Of a DNA stretch of 39,611 nt, positions 25,026-34,755 are shown piece by piece (within the stretch, counting starts at the first letter, position 1; every line of letters starts with the position of its first letter). Position numbers and translations under genes: made by a program. The stretch lies in the NCBI GenBank assembly GCA_020344335.1, contig CP070821.1, positions 945,869-985,479 of the forward strand, written 5' to 3'. The notes below the pieces were generated by a model that saw only the letters and a list, made by a program, of their open reading frames with translations, was not told where the DNA came from and did not search any database. The DNA is from Gammaproteobacteria bacterium (GTDB taxonomy: Bacteria > Pseudomonadota > Gammaproteobacteria > UBA9214).

Positions 25026-25679
25026 CAGGACCAGTGTCAAACCGTCCGCCACCGGCAGCAGGCTCATCTCGACACGATCGTCCCGATGTATGAACTCGTT
25101 CAGGATGCGGATCGCGACGGTATCGTCATCCTGCTTCTCCGGATCTGCGACATCACCTGACCACAGGGTATTGTCGATTACGATCAATCCACCCGGACGC
25201 AGCAACTGCAATGTACGCTCGTAATAATTCAGGTAATTGCCCTTGTCGGCATCGATAAAGGCAAAATCAAACCTGCCGGCTTCTCCGGTGTCTAACAAGT
25301 CGTCAAGTGTTTCCATTGCAGGTCCCAGGTGCAAGCGGATGCGATCTGCAATACCGGCCTCCTCCCAGTAGCGCCGTGCAATGGCAGTCCATTTTTCACT
25401 GGTATCGCAGGCAATCAACCGGCCGTCAGCCGGCAGGGCCTGTGCTACCCAGATGGCGCTGTACCCTGTAAAGACACCGATCTCAAGGCATTTGCGGGCA
25501 CCAATCAAGCGTACCAGCAAGGCCATAAACTGGCCCTGTTCGGGTGCTGATTGCATGCGCGACATGGGGTCCCGGGCGGTCTCCTCGCGCAGACGTTCCA
25601 GGAGATTGGATTCACGCAGGGAAACCGATAACAGGTACGCGTAGAGTGCTTCATCGAGCGGAAGGATTTTATTTGACAC
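25017..25679 (-). CDS. Class I SAM-dependent O-methyltransferase (caffeoyl-CoA-OMT-like)
   Basis: A 220-residue cytoplasmic methyltransferase of the cation-dependent O-methyltransferase family. SAM-binding motif I is CLEIGVFTGYSAIWVAQALP, the second acidic strand is LIACDTSEKWTAIARRYW, and the metal-binding region is FDFAFIDADKGNYLNYYE followed by LLRPGGLIVIDNTLWSGDV. The start is GTG 25679 without a clear Shine-Dalgarno. The substrate in bacteria is generally unknown (catechol-type compounds in characterised relatives). It is convergent with argA and divergent from cpdA. The spacer contains T-rich tracts but no clear operator. Confidence 0.92.
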   Translation of the reverse strand: MSNKILPLDEALYAYLLSVSLRESNLLERLREETARDPMSRMQSAPEQGQFMALLVRLIGARKCLEIGVFTGYSAIWVAQALPADGRLIACDTSEKWTAIARRYWEEAGIADRIRLHLGPAMETLDDLLDTGEAGRFDFAFIDADKGNYLNYYERTLQLLRPGGLIVIDNTLWSGDVADPEKQDDDTVAIRILNEFIHRDDRVEMSLLPVADGLTLVLKK

Positions 25680-25846
25680 GGTCGACAGTTTTTTTGTGAA
25701 TATTGACGCTTTTTCGCCTGTAAGCCCCTAATTTTCGTGTGATTATGGCCGATAACCATCCCTGAAGGCCGCAAGCGGAGGCAGCACCCAAGCCGCTAGC
25801 TGACTGCCTGTAATATACTGCCAATCACTACTTGAAGAAAAACGGG

Positions 25847-26668
25847 ATGACCAACATTACCAAGCTTCCGAATACGAAACAGGTGATCAATGTACTGCAG
25901 ATAACCGACACCCACCTGTTCAATGACAGTAACGGCTGCCTGCTGGGCCTGAATACGCTGCAGTCGCTGGACGCAGTCATCGCGGCAACTGCAACACGAA
26001 ACCAGCAGGCCGACATGATTCTTGCCACCGGCGACCTGGTGCATGACGGCAGCCCGGCTGCCTACCGGCGTGTCTTCTCTCGCCTGGAGAGTTTTGGAGT
26101 GCCGGTCTATTGTCTGGCGGGCAATCATGACGAGGCGGACAACCTGCAGGGGACCTTGTCCGGCGGCCTGCTTCACTACACCCCGCAGATACACAAGGGA
26201 AACTGGAACTTCATTTTCCTGAATTCTACCATTGCCGGCAGTGAAGGCGGCCACCTCGATGCGGATACATTGAAGACACTGGAACATCAGCTTGCGGCAA
26301 ACACGGATTCACATACCCTGATCTGCCTGCATCACCAGCCGGTACTCATGGGCAGTCACTGGCTGGATACCATGGCCGTCGACAATGCAGATGAACTCTT
26401 CTCCATCCTCGACCGGTACGACCAGGTGCGCGGCATACTCTGGGGCCATGTGCACCAGGAATTCGATAAAATACGGAAAAATGTCAGACTGATGGCTACC
26501 CCATCGACCTGCATCCAGTTCCTTCCCGGAAGTGAACGATTCGCTGTTGATACCACGGCACCTGGATACCGCTGGCTCTCGCTGCATGAAGATGGCCGTA
26601 TTGAAACCGGTGTAGAGCGCCTCTCCGAGATACCCGGTGCGGTCGACCTGGCATCGGTTGGTTACTAG
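25847..26668 (+). CDS. cpdA: 3',5'-cyclic AMP phosphodiesterase CpdA
   Basis: Class III metallophosphoesterase hydrolysing cAMP to AMP. The 273-residue protein from ATG 25847 carries the complete dinuclear metal site: ITDTHLF (D21, H23), ATGDLVHDG, LAGNHDE, CLHHQPV and LWGHVHQEF. QITDTHLF and the TPSTCIQFLPGS segment are CpdA-like. A TTG start five codons upstream is possible but less likely. It is divergent from the O-methyltransferase and convergent with gspF (169 bp gap without a clear terminator). TATACT at 25814-25819 could be its -10, without a convincing -35. No adenylate cyclase or Crp gene is in this window. Confidence 0.93.
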   Translation: MTNITKLPNTKQVINVLQITDTHLFNDSNGCLLGLNTLQSLDAVIAATATRNQQADMILATGDLVHDGSPAAYRRVFSRLESFGVPVYCLAGNHDEADNLQGTLSGGLLHYTPQIHKGNWNFIFLNSTIAGSEGGHLDADTLKTLEHQLAANTDSHTLICLHHQPVLMGSHWLDTMAVDNADELFSILDRYDQVRGILWGHVHQEFDKIRKNVRLMATPSTCIQFLPGSERFAVDTTAPGYRWLSLHEDGRIETGVERLSEIPGAVDLASVGY

Positions 26669-26837
26669 GGAAGCCCTGGCTTGTTTATTGGTCTGTTGCA
26701 GGGTGCGCCATACCCACCGGAAAGTAGATGCGCGCTGATGATGGATGCATGCTGCGCACGTAGTCCCCTGCAGATATAGCAATACCCATCATCCACAATA
26801 TCGAAAGTTGTTCTGGGAACTCCCGAAACCCGGGAAG

Positions 26838-28058
26838 CTACTGGACCAGCTGGTTCAGATCAAAGATCGGCAGCAGGATCGCCAGCACGATCACCAGTAC
26901 CACGCTCCCCATAAACAGAATCAAGAGTGGTTCGAAGAGTCCCAGCAGGGCGGCAATCATGGTTTCAATCTCGCTTTCCTGGTTCACCGCAGCACGCTCC
27001 AGCATTTCCTCCAGCTTGCCGCTGGCTTCGCCACTGGCGACCAGCTGTGTTGTCATGGGCGGGAAATAACCGCTCTTCTCGAGTGCCGCTGCGATCCCGC
27101 CACCCTCGCGCACCCGCGCCGTTGCTATGTCAACAGCCTCGCGCATTGGCAGGTTTGACATCACCTGGGCCGAGATACGCAGTGATTCAAGCACCGGCAC
27201 GCCACTGGCAGTGAGGATGCTGAAGGTGCGGGCGAAACGACCGGTATTCAGGCCACGTTCCAGCCTGGACACCAGTGGTATGTTCAGCAGCAGCTTGTGG
27301 AAGCGGTAACGCGTCTGCTTGTTACGTAACAGGTAATTGAAGCCGGTAACCAGCAGAACGGTGAGTACAATCAGGAACAGCCCGTAATCGCGCAGGAAGT
27401 CACTGGTGGCAATCATGGCTCGTGTCAATGCCGGCAATTGCTGACCGATGTTCTCGAATACCTGCACGACTTGCGGAACCACGTAGGTCATCAGCCCGCC
27501 GACCACAAGGATCGCCACGAGAGTGAGTAGCGCGGGATAAAACACGGCAAGCTGGATCTTCTGGCGCATGCGCTGCCGGCTTTCCGTGTAATCCGCCAGG
27601 CGCTCCAGCACCTGTTCCAGGTGACCGGACTGTTCACCGGCCTGCACCGTCGTCTGGTATAACTCGGGAAACACACGCGGAAAATCGGACAGTCCGGCGG
27701 CCAGCGAGTGGCCCTCCATTACGCGTGAGCGGACGGCCATCAACATGCTTTTCAGTCGCGGTTTCTCCGCCTGCTGCGAGACCGCGCTTAAACACTCCTC
27801 CAGCGGCAGGCCGGCGCGCACCAGTGTGGCCAGCTGACGGGTAATCAGGGCGAGATCGGTGGCGCTGATGCCACGCCTCAGCAGGGTGATGCCAGGCTTG
27901 CCCTCTTTAGCTTCCCGCTGGACCACCTCCTCGACAGCGAGCGGGACCCAGTTCTGCTCACGCAGCTGTTGCCTTACCTGGCGGGCGGTATCGCCCTCGA
28001 GGACACCTTTCTTCTCGCGACCTCTGGTATCCAGTGCGGTGTATTCAAAAGCACCCAT
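26838..28058 (-). CDS. gspF: Type II secretion inner-membrane platform protein GspF
   Basis: Polytopic protein that couples the GspE ATPase to pseudopilus assembly. It is 406 aa with the N-terminal MGAFEYTALDTRGREKKGVLEGD signature (read here in two parts: MGAFEYTALDTRG, then REKKGVLEGD). Two repeated T2SF domains each start with a segment like ALITRQLATLVRAGLPLEEC and FARTFSILTASGVPVLESL. Membrane helices fall near 172-192, 220-242 and 375-397. It starts 45 bp after gspE and closes the local unit. Homologous PilC proteins of type IV pili are an alternative, but order C-D-E-F with GspC and a GspD secretin settles T2SS. Confidence 0.95.
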   Translation of the reverse strand: MGAFEYTALDTRGREKKGVLEGDTARQVRQQLREQNWVPLAVEEVVQREAKEGKPGITLLRRGISATDLALITRQLATLVRAGLPLEECLSAVSQQAEKPRLKSMLMAVRSRVMEGHSLAAGLSDFPRVFPELYQTTVQAGEQSGHLEQVLERLADYTESRQRMRQKIQLAVFYPALLTLVAILVVGGLMTYVVPQVVQVFENIGQQLPALTRAMIATSDFLRDYGLFLIVLTVLLVTGFNYLLRNKQTRYRFHKLLLNIPLVSRLERGLNTGRFARTFSILTASGVPVLESLRISAQVMSNLPMREAVDIATARVREGGGIAAALEKSGYFPPMTTQLVASGEASGKLEEMLERAAVNQESEIETMIAALLGLFEPLLILFMGSVVLVIVLAILLPIFDLNQLVQ

Positions 28059-28103
28059 AAATCAGCAAAGAAGCCAGAGGTTCAAACCTGTTCCGGCAAT
28101 GAG

Positions 28104-29636
28104 TTATTCGCCCAGTGTGACCCGCAGAACTTCTTCAATGGACGTTTCCCCCTTGATCACCTTGAGCCAGCCGTCCTGGCGAATACTCGGAGAGCGTTCA
28201 CGCGCCTTTTGTTCCAGTTCGTGCTCACCGCTACCGTCATGGATCATGCTGCGCATGACATCATCGATTTCTACCAGTTCGTAGATGCCGGTACGACCAC
28301 GGTAGCCGAGCTGGTTGCAGGCCGGGCAACCGGCCGGGTGGTACAGCGTCGGGGGAGATTCTTCCGGAATACCGAGGGCTTCACAATCCACCTTGCCAGC
28401 CGTATAGGGCTGTTTGCAATCCTCACACAGGACCCGCACCAGTCGCTGGGCCAGCACACCGATCAGGCTGGATGACAGCAGAAACGGTTCCACTCCCATG
28501 TCACGCAATCGCGTGACGGCACCGACAGCGCTGTTGGTGTGCAGGGTTGAAAACACCAGGTGGCCGGTAAGGCTGGCCTGTACGGCAATTTCGGCCGTTT
28601 CCAGGTCACGGATCTCGCCCACCATAACCACATCCGGATCCTGGCGCAGGATCGCCCGCAGCCCGCGCGCAAAATTCAGCTCCACCTTGGTATTCACCTG
28701 GGTCTGGCCAATACCGTCGAGGTAATACTCGATGGGATCCTCGACCGTCATTATATTGCGGCGCTTGTTATTCAGGCGTTCCAGTGCCGCATACAGGGTG
28801 GTGGTCTTGCCGGATCCGGTCGGCCCGGTGACGAGGATAATTCCATGTGGTCTGTTGATGAGCTGGTCACAGAGTTCCTGTGTCTGTTGCGACATCCCCA
28901 GGTGCCCCAGCTCCAGACGTCCTGCCTGCTTGTCGAGCAGTCGCAGCACCACGCGTTCTCCGTTGCCCGAAGGCAGGGTCGAAACCCGCACGTCGACCGC
29001 ACGACCGGCGACTTTCAGGGAGATACGACCATCCTGAGGCAGGCGCTTTTCGGCAATATCCAGGCGTGCCATCACCTTGATACGGGACACCAGCAACGGG
29101 GCCAGTACCCGCTGTGGTTGCAGCACCTCGCGCAGTACCCCGTCACAGCGAAAGCGCACGACCAGGCGGTTCTCGAAGGGTTCGATATGGATATCCGACG
29201 CATTTTCCTTGATGGCCTCGGTAAGCAGTGCGTTGATCAGCCGGATGATCGGTGCATCATCCTCGCTCTCCAGCAGGTCTTCCGGTTCCGGGAGTTGCTG
29301 GGCGACATGAAACAGGTCCATATCCTCACCGAGGTCACCCATCATCTGCATGGCCTCCGAGGAATCCTGCTCATAGGTACCGGCCAGCAGCGCCTCGAAC
29401 TGTTCGTCATCGACCGACTGCAGGCTGAGGGGGCAATTCATGAATCGGCGCAGCTCGACAAGCACCTTGGGATCAATGCCGCTACGGTGCAGGACCTTGA
29501 CCTTGCCGTTCTCTTCGCCGGCCACCAGTACGCCGTGTCGCCTGGCAAATAAAAAGGATGGCCGGTGATGTCCGGACGCAGATTTGCCGCCGGTCAGCAA
29601 TTCATCAGTCTCCGGTGCGCTTCTTAATTCACTCAT
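28104..29636 (-). CDS. gspE: Type II secretion ATPase GspE
   Basis: Hexameric cytoplasmic ATPase that powers pseudopilus growth, 510 aa. An N-terminal GspL-binding domain covers about 1-120. Walker A is [10 protein letters not shown] (271-280), the Asp box is ASDIHIEP (146-153), Walker B is [12 protein letters not shown] (about 339-350), and a His box lies in [14 protein letters not shown]4 zinc element (LCEDCKQPY ... [15 protein letters not shown]) near residue 405-440 is typical of GspE and some PilB. Start ATG 29636 overlaps the end of gspD by eight bases, implying coupled translation. The C-terminus RVTLGE is also characteristic. Confidence 0.96.
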   Translation of the reverse strand: MSELRSAPETDELLTGGKSASGHHRPSFLFARRHGVLVAGEENGKVKVLHRSGIDPKVLVELRRFMNCPLSLQSVDDEQFEALLAGTYEQDSSEAMQMMGDLGEDMDLFHVAQQLPEPEDLLESEDDAPIIRLINALLTEAIKENASDIHIEPFENRLVVRFRCDGVLREVLQPQRVLAPLLVSRIKVMARLDIAEKRLPQDGRISLKVAGRAVDVRVSTLPSGNGERVVLRLLDKQAGRLELGHLGMSQQTQELCDQLINRPHGIILVTGPTGSGKTTTLYAALERLNNKRRNIMTVEDPIEYYLDGIGQTQVNTKVELNFARGLRAILRQDPDVVMVGEIRDLETAEIAVQASLTGHLVFSTLHTNSAVGAVTRLRDMGVEPFLLSSSLIGVLAQRLVRVLCEDCKQPYTAGKVDCEALGIPEESPPTLYHPAGCPACNQLGYRGRTGIYELVEIDDVMRSMIHDGSGEHELEQKARERSPSIRQDGWLKVIKGETSIEEVLRVTLGE

Positions 29637-31635
29637 CTGTCAAGTCAAATGACGATGTTTCCGGCCCTGATTCTGTGTTCTGTTTGATTGGTGGCTTGGT
29701 GATCGCCTCCGGGTTGCCCCATTCCGGCAGTACAGGATGCGACTGATTGGGCATCAATTCCACTCCGTCTTCATGCTGTATCGACTGTAACGCCCGCAGG
29801 TAATTATATTTGCTGTTTGTGTAATGGTCAGTCGATTTTTGGTCACGCAGGATAACCGGGTGGATGAACACCATCAGGTTGGTCTTGGTGACATCGGTAC
29901 CAGTGGACCGGAACAGGTAGCCCAGCAACGGGATATCGCCCAGTAACGGGACCTTTTGCATGGACTCGCCCACCTGCTCCTCGATCAGGCCGCCGAGCAC
30001 CACGACCGCGCCGTCATCCGCCATTACCGTGGTCCTGATAGAGCGTTTGTTGGTAATCAGATCGGAAGCGCCGACCACGCTGTCGGCGATACTGGAGACT
30101 TCCTGCTCGATATTGAGCTTCAGTGCATCACCCTCGTTGATCTGTGGCTTGATCTTCAGCGTGAGACCGATGTCCTCGCGCTGGATGGTCTGAAACGGGT
30201 TGGTGGCGTCATCACCGGCCGAGGTAAATGAGCCGGTGAGAAACGGCACGTTTTCACCGATGATAATCTCCGCCTCTTCGTTATCCAGAGTAACCAGTGT
30301 CGGCGTGGACAGGATGTTGGTGTTGGCATCGGAAGCCAGTGCCTGCACCAGGCCGACAAAGTTGGTGTTCTTGTCGCTGTCGATGCGACCAGCGCCAATT
30401 GCCACATTGGACTGCTGCTGCGGGATCTGCACCCCTTCTCTGGCACTGATCACGGCATTCGCGACATCCGTAATCGTGCTGCCGGTATTGGTAAAATTGA
30501 TCAGCCCGATCGGGCCGGTGCCATCATTCAGCCCGCTGATAATCCATTGCACGCCGAGTTCACGCGCGGTGTCCAGTGATACCTCGGCGACCACGGCATC
30601 GACCAGTACCTGGGCGCGCCGGATATCCAGCTGGCTGATGACGCGTTTCAGGGTACGCATGATATCCGGTGGCGCGGTAATCACCAGAGAATTGGTGGCC
30701 TCGTCGGCCTGGATATCAAACTCGCTTTTCGGCGCTGCAGTTTTCCCCTTGGTGACTTCTTTCTCCTCGACCTTGCCAACCCCCATGAGTACGTCGACAA
30801 TCTCTACCGCCTCGGCATACTTCAGGTATATCACGTCGGTATTGCCACCCGTCTCCAGCGGGGTGTCCAGGTGTGAAATCAGCGCGCGCATGCGCAGTCG
30901 CAGGGCCCGGTCACCCCCCAGCAGCACGCTGTTGGTACGTTCATCCGCGACCAGTACCGAGCCACCGCCAGCGGCGGCTGCCGGCGCCTTGCCCTTGGCA
31001 GGAGCCGCCCGCTGCAGGCTGGTCAGCACACGCACCACCTCATTGGCCGCGGCATGCTCGAGTTGAATGATTTCAATTTCACTGTCACTGACCTGGTCGA
31101 TGCGCCGGATAATGCTCACGAGGCGTTCCACGTTCCGGGCTCGATCGGAAATAATCAGGACATTGGTCGCCGGGTAGGCGGCGAGGTGCCCTTGCTGCGG
31201 AACCAGGGGACGCAGGATCGGCACCAGCTGTGCCGCTGCCACATTGTCCACCTGCACGACCCGGGTCACCATTTCATCACCGACCAGGGTGTCCTTGTCA
31301 TTGACCGTCGGGATACCATCCTGCTTGGCGTTGACATCCGGGACAATCTTGATCACGGCCCCGCTGGGGACGGCGGCAAATCCATGCACCTTCAGGATGG
31401 AGAGGAACACCTGGTAGACCTCCTCACTGTCCATCGCACGCGACGAGACCACCGTGACCTTGCCTTTAACCCTGGGATCTATAATGAAATTTCGGCCAGT
31501 GACCTCGGCAACGGTACTGATCAGGGCACTGATATCCGCATCCTTCAGGTTCAGGGTAACGGTCTGGGAAGCCACCGGGAGCACCAAGGTAGCCCAGGTG
31601 AGCAGGATCAAGAGAATCTGTCGTGAGCGTCTCAT
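29629..31635 (-). CDS. gspD: Type II secretion secretin GspD
   Basis: Outer-membrane multimeric channel of T2SS, 668 aa. It has a signal peptide ending PVASQ, an N0 domain ([20 protein letters not shown]), three N-domains with repeats such as [18 protein letters not shown] and [19 protein letters not shown], and the secretin core from about 360. The core contains [40 protein letters not shown] and [16 protein letters not shown]. The C-terminal acidic and polar tail (about 610-668) may include an S-domain that docks a pilotin. A hairpin holding GGAG lies just before the start. The gene is separated from gspC by 90 bp of AT-rich DNA that could hold an extra promoter. Confidence 0.96.
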   Translation of the reverse strand: MRRSRQILLILLTWATLVLPVASQTVTLNLKDADISALISTVAEVTGRNFIIDPRVKGKVTVVSSRAMDSEEVYQVFLSILKVHGFAAVPSGAVIKIVPDVNAKQDGIPTVNDKDTLVGDEMVTRVVQVDNVAAAQLVPILRPLVPQQGHLAAYPATNVLIISDRARNVERLVSIIRRIDQVSDSEIEIIQLEHAAANEVVRVLTSLQRAAPAKGKAPAAAAGGGSVLVADERTNSVLLGGDRALRLRMRALISHLDTPLETGGNTDVIYLKYAEAVEIVDVLMGVGKVEEKEVTKGKTAAPKSEFDIQADEATNSLVITAPPDIMRTLKRVISQLDIRRAQVLVDAVVAEVSLDTARELGVQWIISGLNDGTGPIGLINFTNTGSTITDVANAVISAREGVQIPQQQSNVAIGAGRIDSDKNTNFVGLVQALASDANTNILSTPTLVTLDNEEAEIIIGENVPFLTGSFTSAGDDATNPFQTIQREDIGLTLKIKPQINEGDALKLNIEQEVSSIADSVVGASDLITNKRSIRTTVMADDGAVVVLGGLIEEQVGESMQKVPLLGDIPLLGYLFRSTGTDVTKTNLMVFIHPVILRDQKSTDHYTNSKYNYLRALQSIQHEDGVELMPNQSHPVLPEWGNPEAITKPPIKQNTESGPETSSFDLTDE

Positions 31636-31642
31636 GGCTTTG

Positions 31643-31660
31643 GCGTAATCTCCATTACGC
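31643..31660 (-). promoter_or_regulatory. Hairpin with GGAG in its loop before gspD
   Basis: On the minus strand GCGTAAT-GGAG-ATTACGC forms a perfect 7-bp stem whose whole 4-nt loop is the Shine-Dalgarno core GGAG. The gspD ATG (31635) is 14 bases from the loop, so folding may decide whether this site works. This is an inference from sequence only. Confidence 0.5.
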
Positions 31661-31725
31661 TCTTCATTATCCTTATATTTTTTTATATATCGGTAGTTTA
31701 ACTTGATTATTGAGGAGATTTCCAG

Positions 31726-32643
31726 CTATTCGGGCACGCTGAAGGTCAGTGTCTCCTCCTGGTTATTACGGAGGACCGTCATGGTGACCGATTCACCGGC
31801 CTCGGCACTTTTCAGCGCCTTCATGCCGTTCGCCAGAGAATCCAGTTTGACCTCGTTGATCCCGGTCACCACGTCACCTTTCTGCAGCCCCATCGTCTGG
31901 AACAACTCCGGGTCCCGACCGGGCTGGAGAGTGTAGCCCAGCATGTTACCCGCTTCATCCTTTTTCGGGGTCGCTCGCACCAGCCCGTAGAGCGATTTCG
32001 GGTTCTGCTTCAGTTGCCGGCGCATCGACTTCAGGCGCTGTGCCCGACTGGTTGAGGTAGCCGAACCAATGCCGGATGTGCCTCGCGTCCGGCCACCAGC
32101 GCTACTGCTGCGTTCTTCCGGCAGGCGCAAGGTCTCATAGCGACCATTACGCATCAGGATGACCTTTTCAGGATGAATTTCACTCAGTTCGGCATTGCCG
32201 GGCAGCTTGTCACCCAGGGCATACTGTTCCTCCTGGCCGCGCGGGTCGGCAATAATCGCGCGCGCGATTTCCTTGTCATCGGAAGCAAACGCGCCCCTCA
32301 GCACCAGCTTGAGGCGGGTTTCCGGTGCTTCTGCCGGTGCCACGACCTTCTTCACGACCTTCGGCTCCCGGGCAACCTTGCCGAGCAGGTGCCAGTTCGG
32401 CATCTCGCGTATCTTTTGCCTGTCCGGGTCCGGTGCAACCCGGTCCGTGACTTCAGCGACGGGCAATTCAGCTACCGCTTCCGGATCATCGAACACACTC
32501 CAGGTCAGCGTCGCCAGGATCCAGGCAATCCAGATTGTCAGCAGCACATTGACCACGAGCACCGCCTGTTTCACCCGGGCGCCCTGCAACAACCGCATCA
32601 GGTCAGCAGACTGCAGATTTTGTAACTTGTCTATGGTAACCAC
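31726..32643 (-). CDS. gspC: Type II secretion protein GspC
   Basis: Inner-membrane protein linking the platform to the secretin. From GTG 32643 it is 305 aa: a short cytoplasmic N-terminus, one membrane helix (about 26-47, VLVVNVLLTIWIAWILATL), the periplasmic homology region (LKLVLRGAFASDDKEIARAI ... YALGDKLPGNAELSEIHPEK), a serine/glycine-rich linker and a C-terminal PDZ domain (LYGLVRATPKKD ... GLQKGDVVTGINEVKL). GTG is favoured because AGGGTGG lies five bases upstream and it sits 16 bp after rhlB. A frame open further upstream would overlap rhlB by more than 350 bases. ATG 32598 is an alternative start. Confidence 0.88.
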   Translation of the reverse strand: MVTIDKLQNLQSADLMRLLQGARVKQAVLVVNVLLTIWIAWILATLTWSVFDDPEAVAELPVAEVTDRVAPDPDRQKIREMPNWHLLGKVAREPKVVKKVVAPAEAPETRLKLVLRGAFASDDKEIARAIIADPRGQEEQYALGDKLPGNAELSEIHPEKVILMRNGRYETLRLPEERSSSAGGRTRGTSGIGSATSTSRAQRLKSMRRQLKQNPKSLYGLVRATPKKDEAGNMLGYTLQPGRDPELFQTMGLQKGDVVTGINEVKLDSLANGMKALKSAEAGESVTMTVLRNNQEETLTFSVPE

Positions 32644-32659
32644 GAATCCACCCTGTACC

Positions 32660-33952
32660 TTAAGCGTTCCTTGCGCGTCTACGACCGTGCCGCTGACCTC
32701 TGCCGGCCGGTTTACTACCCGCTTTGTGGCGGCGTCCGCCCTGGCTGTTGTAACGCCTGATTTTAACAGGAGGCTTGAGCGGCTGAATATAGCCTTCGGG
32801 CACCGGCTCGACCGGTACCTTGTGACCGATATATTCCTCGATATCCGGTAATGAATATACAAAATCCTCACAGGCGAAACTGACGGCATCCCCATCCTTG
32901 CCGATACGCGCCGTCCGGCCGATTCGATGGACATAATCCTCGGCATCCTGTGGCAGGTCATAGTTGAATACATGACTGACATCAGGGATATGCAACCCGC
33001 GTGCCGCAACATCCGTTGCAATCAATATCGGCAGCTTGCCCTCCTGGAATTCCTTCAGCAGCCGTTGCCGCTTGGTCTGCGGAACATCACCGGAGAGGAC
33101 GGCCGTCTTGAAGCCGTTCCCTTCCAGATAGGCCCAGATACGCTCCGCATTGCGCTTGGTGTTCACGAACACGATGCTGCGATTGGGGTCAATATGGTTC
33201 AGTAAACCGATCAGCAGGGGGATTTTTTCTTCATTGGAAGTGTGATACAGCACCTGGCGAACCCGCTCGGCGGTGACCCGTTCCGGTTCCACGTCAACGT
33301 ATTCCGGGTTATTCATGTGCTCATAGGCCAGTTCCTGTACCCGGTGCGAAAGCGTCGCCGAAAACAGCATGCCCAGGCGCTGGTCCGGCGGCGGGCAGCG
33401 GCGCAGCAAGTAACGAATGTCCTTGATAAAACCAAGATCAAACATCCGGTCGGCCTCATCGAGCACCACCGCATCGATCTCCTTCAGGTTGTAGACATGC
33501 TGCTTGAAATAGTCGATCAGCCGGCCCGGTGTCCCGATCAGTATGTCGACACCGGCCTCGATTGCCTCCCGCTGGCTTTCATAACCGGTCCCGCCATAGG
33601 CCAGGCACAGGCTCATATTGCAGTACTTGCCGAGCATTCTTGCATCGGTGTGGATCTGCATGGCCAGTTCGCGCGTGGGTGCAACGATCAGGGCGCGCGG
33701 CTGTGTGGATTTGCGGCTTTCTGACGGGGGTTTCGACAACAGGCGGTTATATACCGCAATCAGAAACGCGGCCGTCTTGCCGGTACCGGTTTGTGCCTGG
33801 CCGGCAACATCCCGGCCTTGCAAGGCGATCGGCAGGGTCTCTGCCTGTATCGGGGTACATTTTGAAAATCCCAGTTCTTCAATACCTTGCATTAATTCTG
33901 GTGGCAGATCGAATGCGCCAAACAGGGTGTCTGATAGATGTGCTTCACTCAT
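32660..33952 (-). CDS. rhlB: DEAD-box RNA helicase RhlB
   Basis: ATP-dependent RNA helicase; in Escherichia coli RhlB belongs to the RNA degradosome. The 430-residue protein has the Q motif [16 protein letters not shown], Walker [42 protein letters not shown] and HRIGRTAR, followed by a basic, disordered C-terminal tail rich in G, R and K. The position divergent from trxA-rho is the conserved gammaproteobacterial arrangement and supports RhlB over other DEAD-box paralogues. Start ATG 33952 has AGG a few bases upstream. The gspC gene follows after 16 bp, so gsp genes may partly depend on the rhlB promoter. Confidence 0.94.
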   Translation of the reverse strand: MSEAHLSDTLFGAFDLPPELMQGIEELGFSKCTPIQAETLPIALQGRDVAGQAQTGTGKTAAFLIAVYNRLLSKPPSESRKSTQPRALIVAPTRELAMQIHTDARMLGKYCNMSLCLAYGGTGYESQREAIEAGVDILIGTPGRLIDYFKQHVYNLKEIDAVVLDEADRMFDLGFIKDIRYLLRRCPPPDQRLGMLFSATLSHRVQELAYEHMNNPEYVDVEPERVTAERVRQVLYHTSNEEKIPLLIGLLNHIDPNRSIVFVNTKRNAERIWAYLEGNGFKTAVLSGDVPQTKRQRLLKEFQEGKLPILIATDVAARGLHIPDVSHVFNYDLPQDAEDYVHRIGRTARIGKDGDAVSFACEDFVYSLPDIEEYIGHKVPVEPVPEGYIQPLKPPVKIRRYNSQGGRRHKAGSKPAGRGQRHGRRRARNA

Positions 33953-34220
33953 AACCTGCTAGGATACAGTAATTTATTGCCTGTTGGGCTTGTAATATGT
34001 CTTGAATTAAGCTCAAATGTGCATCAGAATTAATCGTGACGCGGCACAACAGGCGCACCTCCGTCACAACAGGCCGTTCAAGGCCGCCCTTCCCGGGCCG
34101 GGCCTCGACAAATTCAATCGGCAATTTTCCATTGGAATGAAGTAACCGGGCATTGAATTGCGCCGGGAATTGTACCGGCATCATGACGATTGCCATTTGA
34201 TCATCAGGAGATATTTTACA

Positions 34221-34547
34221 GTGAGCGAAGACATCATTTATGTAACCGACGACAACTTTGAAGCCGAAGTCCTCAATGCGGCTGACCCCGTACTGGTTGA
34301 TTACTGGGCGGAATGGTGTGGTCCCTGCAAAATGATTGCGCCGATTCTGGATGAAATTGCCGCGGAATATAATGGCAAGATCCGTGTCGCCAAGCTCAAC
34401 ATCGATGACAATCCGCAAACACCGCCAAAATACGGCATCCGCGGCATACCGACTCTGATGCTTTTCAAAAACGGCAGTGTCGAGGCCACCAAGGTAGGGG
34501 CCGTATCAAAATCACAACTGACCGCCTTCATTGACAGCAATATATAG
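34221..34547 (+). CDS. trxA: Thioredoxin TrxA
   Basis: General cytoplasmic dithiol-disulfide reductant, 108 aa from GTG 34221, preceded by AGGAGAT. The active site is WAEWCGPCK (W32, C33, C36), the conserved D27 lies in VLVDYWAEW, the cis-proline loop is [11 protein letters not shown], and the C-terminus is [10 protein letters not shown]. Length equals that of Escherichia coli TrxA, and the trxA-rho order is standard. The 268-bp gap to rhlB holds no convincing gene. No intrinsic terminator is visible after its stop, so read-through toward rho is possible. Confidence 0.97.
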   Translation: MSEDIIYVTDDNFEAEVLNAADPVLVDYWAEWCGPCKMIAPILDEIAAEYNGKIRVAKLNIDDNPQTPPKYGIRGIPTLMLFKNGSVEATKVGAVSKSQLTAFIDSNI

Positions 34548-34599
34548 CCACCAGGTGACAAACTGACTTCTAGTTATTAATAAAGGGGGGATGAGCGTA

Positions 34600-34631
34600 A
34601 CTCGAGTTGCATGCTCGCGTAACGCTATAAT
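34600..34631 (+). promoter_or_regulatory. Putative rho promoter region with palindrome
   Basis: A perfect -10 TATAAT (34626-34631) lies 125 bp upstream of the rho ATG, leaving a leader of about 118 nt. The -35 is weak (CTCGAG at an 18-bp spacing). The palindrome AACTCGAGTT (34600-34609), flanked by GAGC (34594-34597) and GCTC (34614-34617), covers the -35 region. Confidence 0.45.
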
Positions 34632-34755
34632 ACAGGATATCAATGATCCGCAGCGCCAGTTCGACCGGACTGCTGTTCCCAGTTACCGATTTACAATTCC
34701 CGGCCACCAGGCCATTTCCATTCATTCTTGAACCCAGACCCATCAAAGGCACTCT

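Noticed and set aside
26669..26837. Terminator between cpdA and gspF
   Set aside because: Only a 5-bp stem (TCCCG/CGGGA) is present and no T-run follows on either strand.
28560..29552. 330-codon plus-strand frame opposite gspE
   Set aside because: Long antisense frames are expected opposite GC-rich genes. Its product has low-complexity, His/Gln-rich composition and no motif, while gspE on the other strand is complete.
32644..33021. N-terminal extension of GspC by more than 120 codons
   Set aside because: It overlaps rhlB on the same strand in another frame, is arginine-rich without homologous features, and the GTG at 32643 has a good ribosome-binding site.
33945..34196. Minus-strand frame of 83 codons ending in an ATGAGTGA-type overlap with the rhlB start
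   Set aside because: The overlap looked like translational coupling, but there is no ribosome-binding site before its ATG, third-position base use is unlike the neighbouring genes, no family is recognisable, and it lies in the rhlB-trxA promoter gap.
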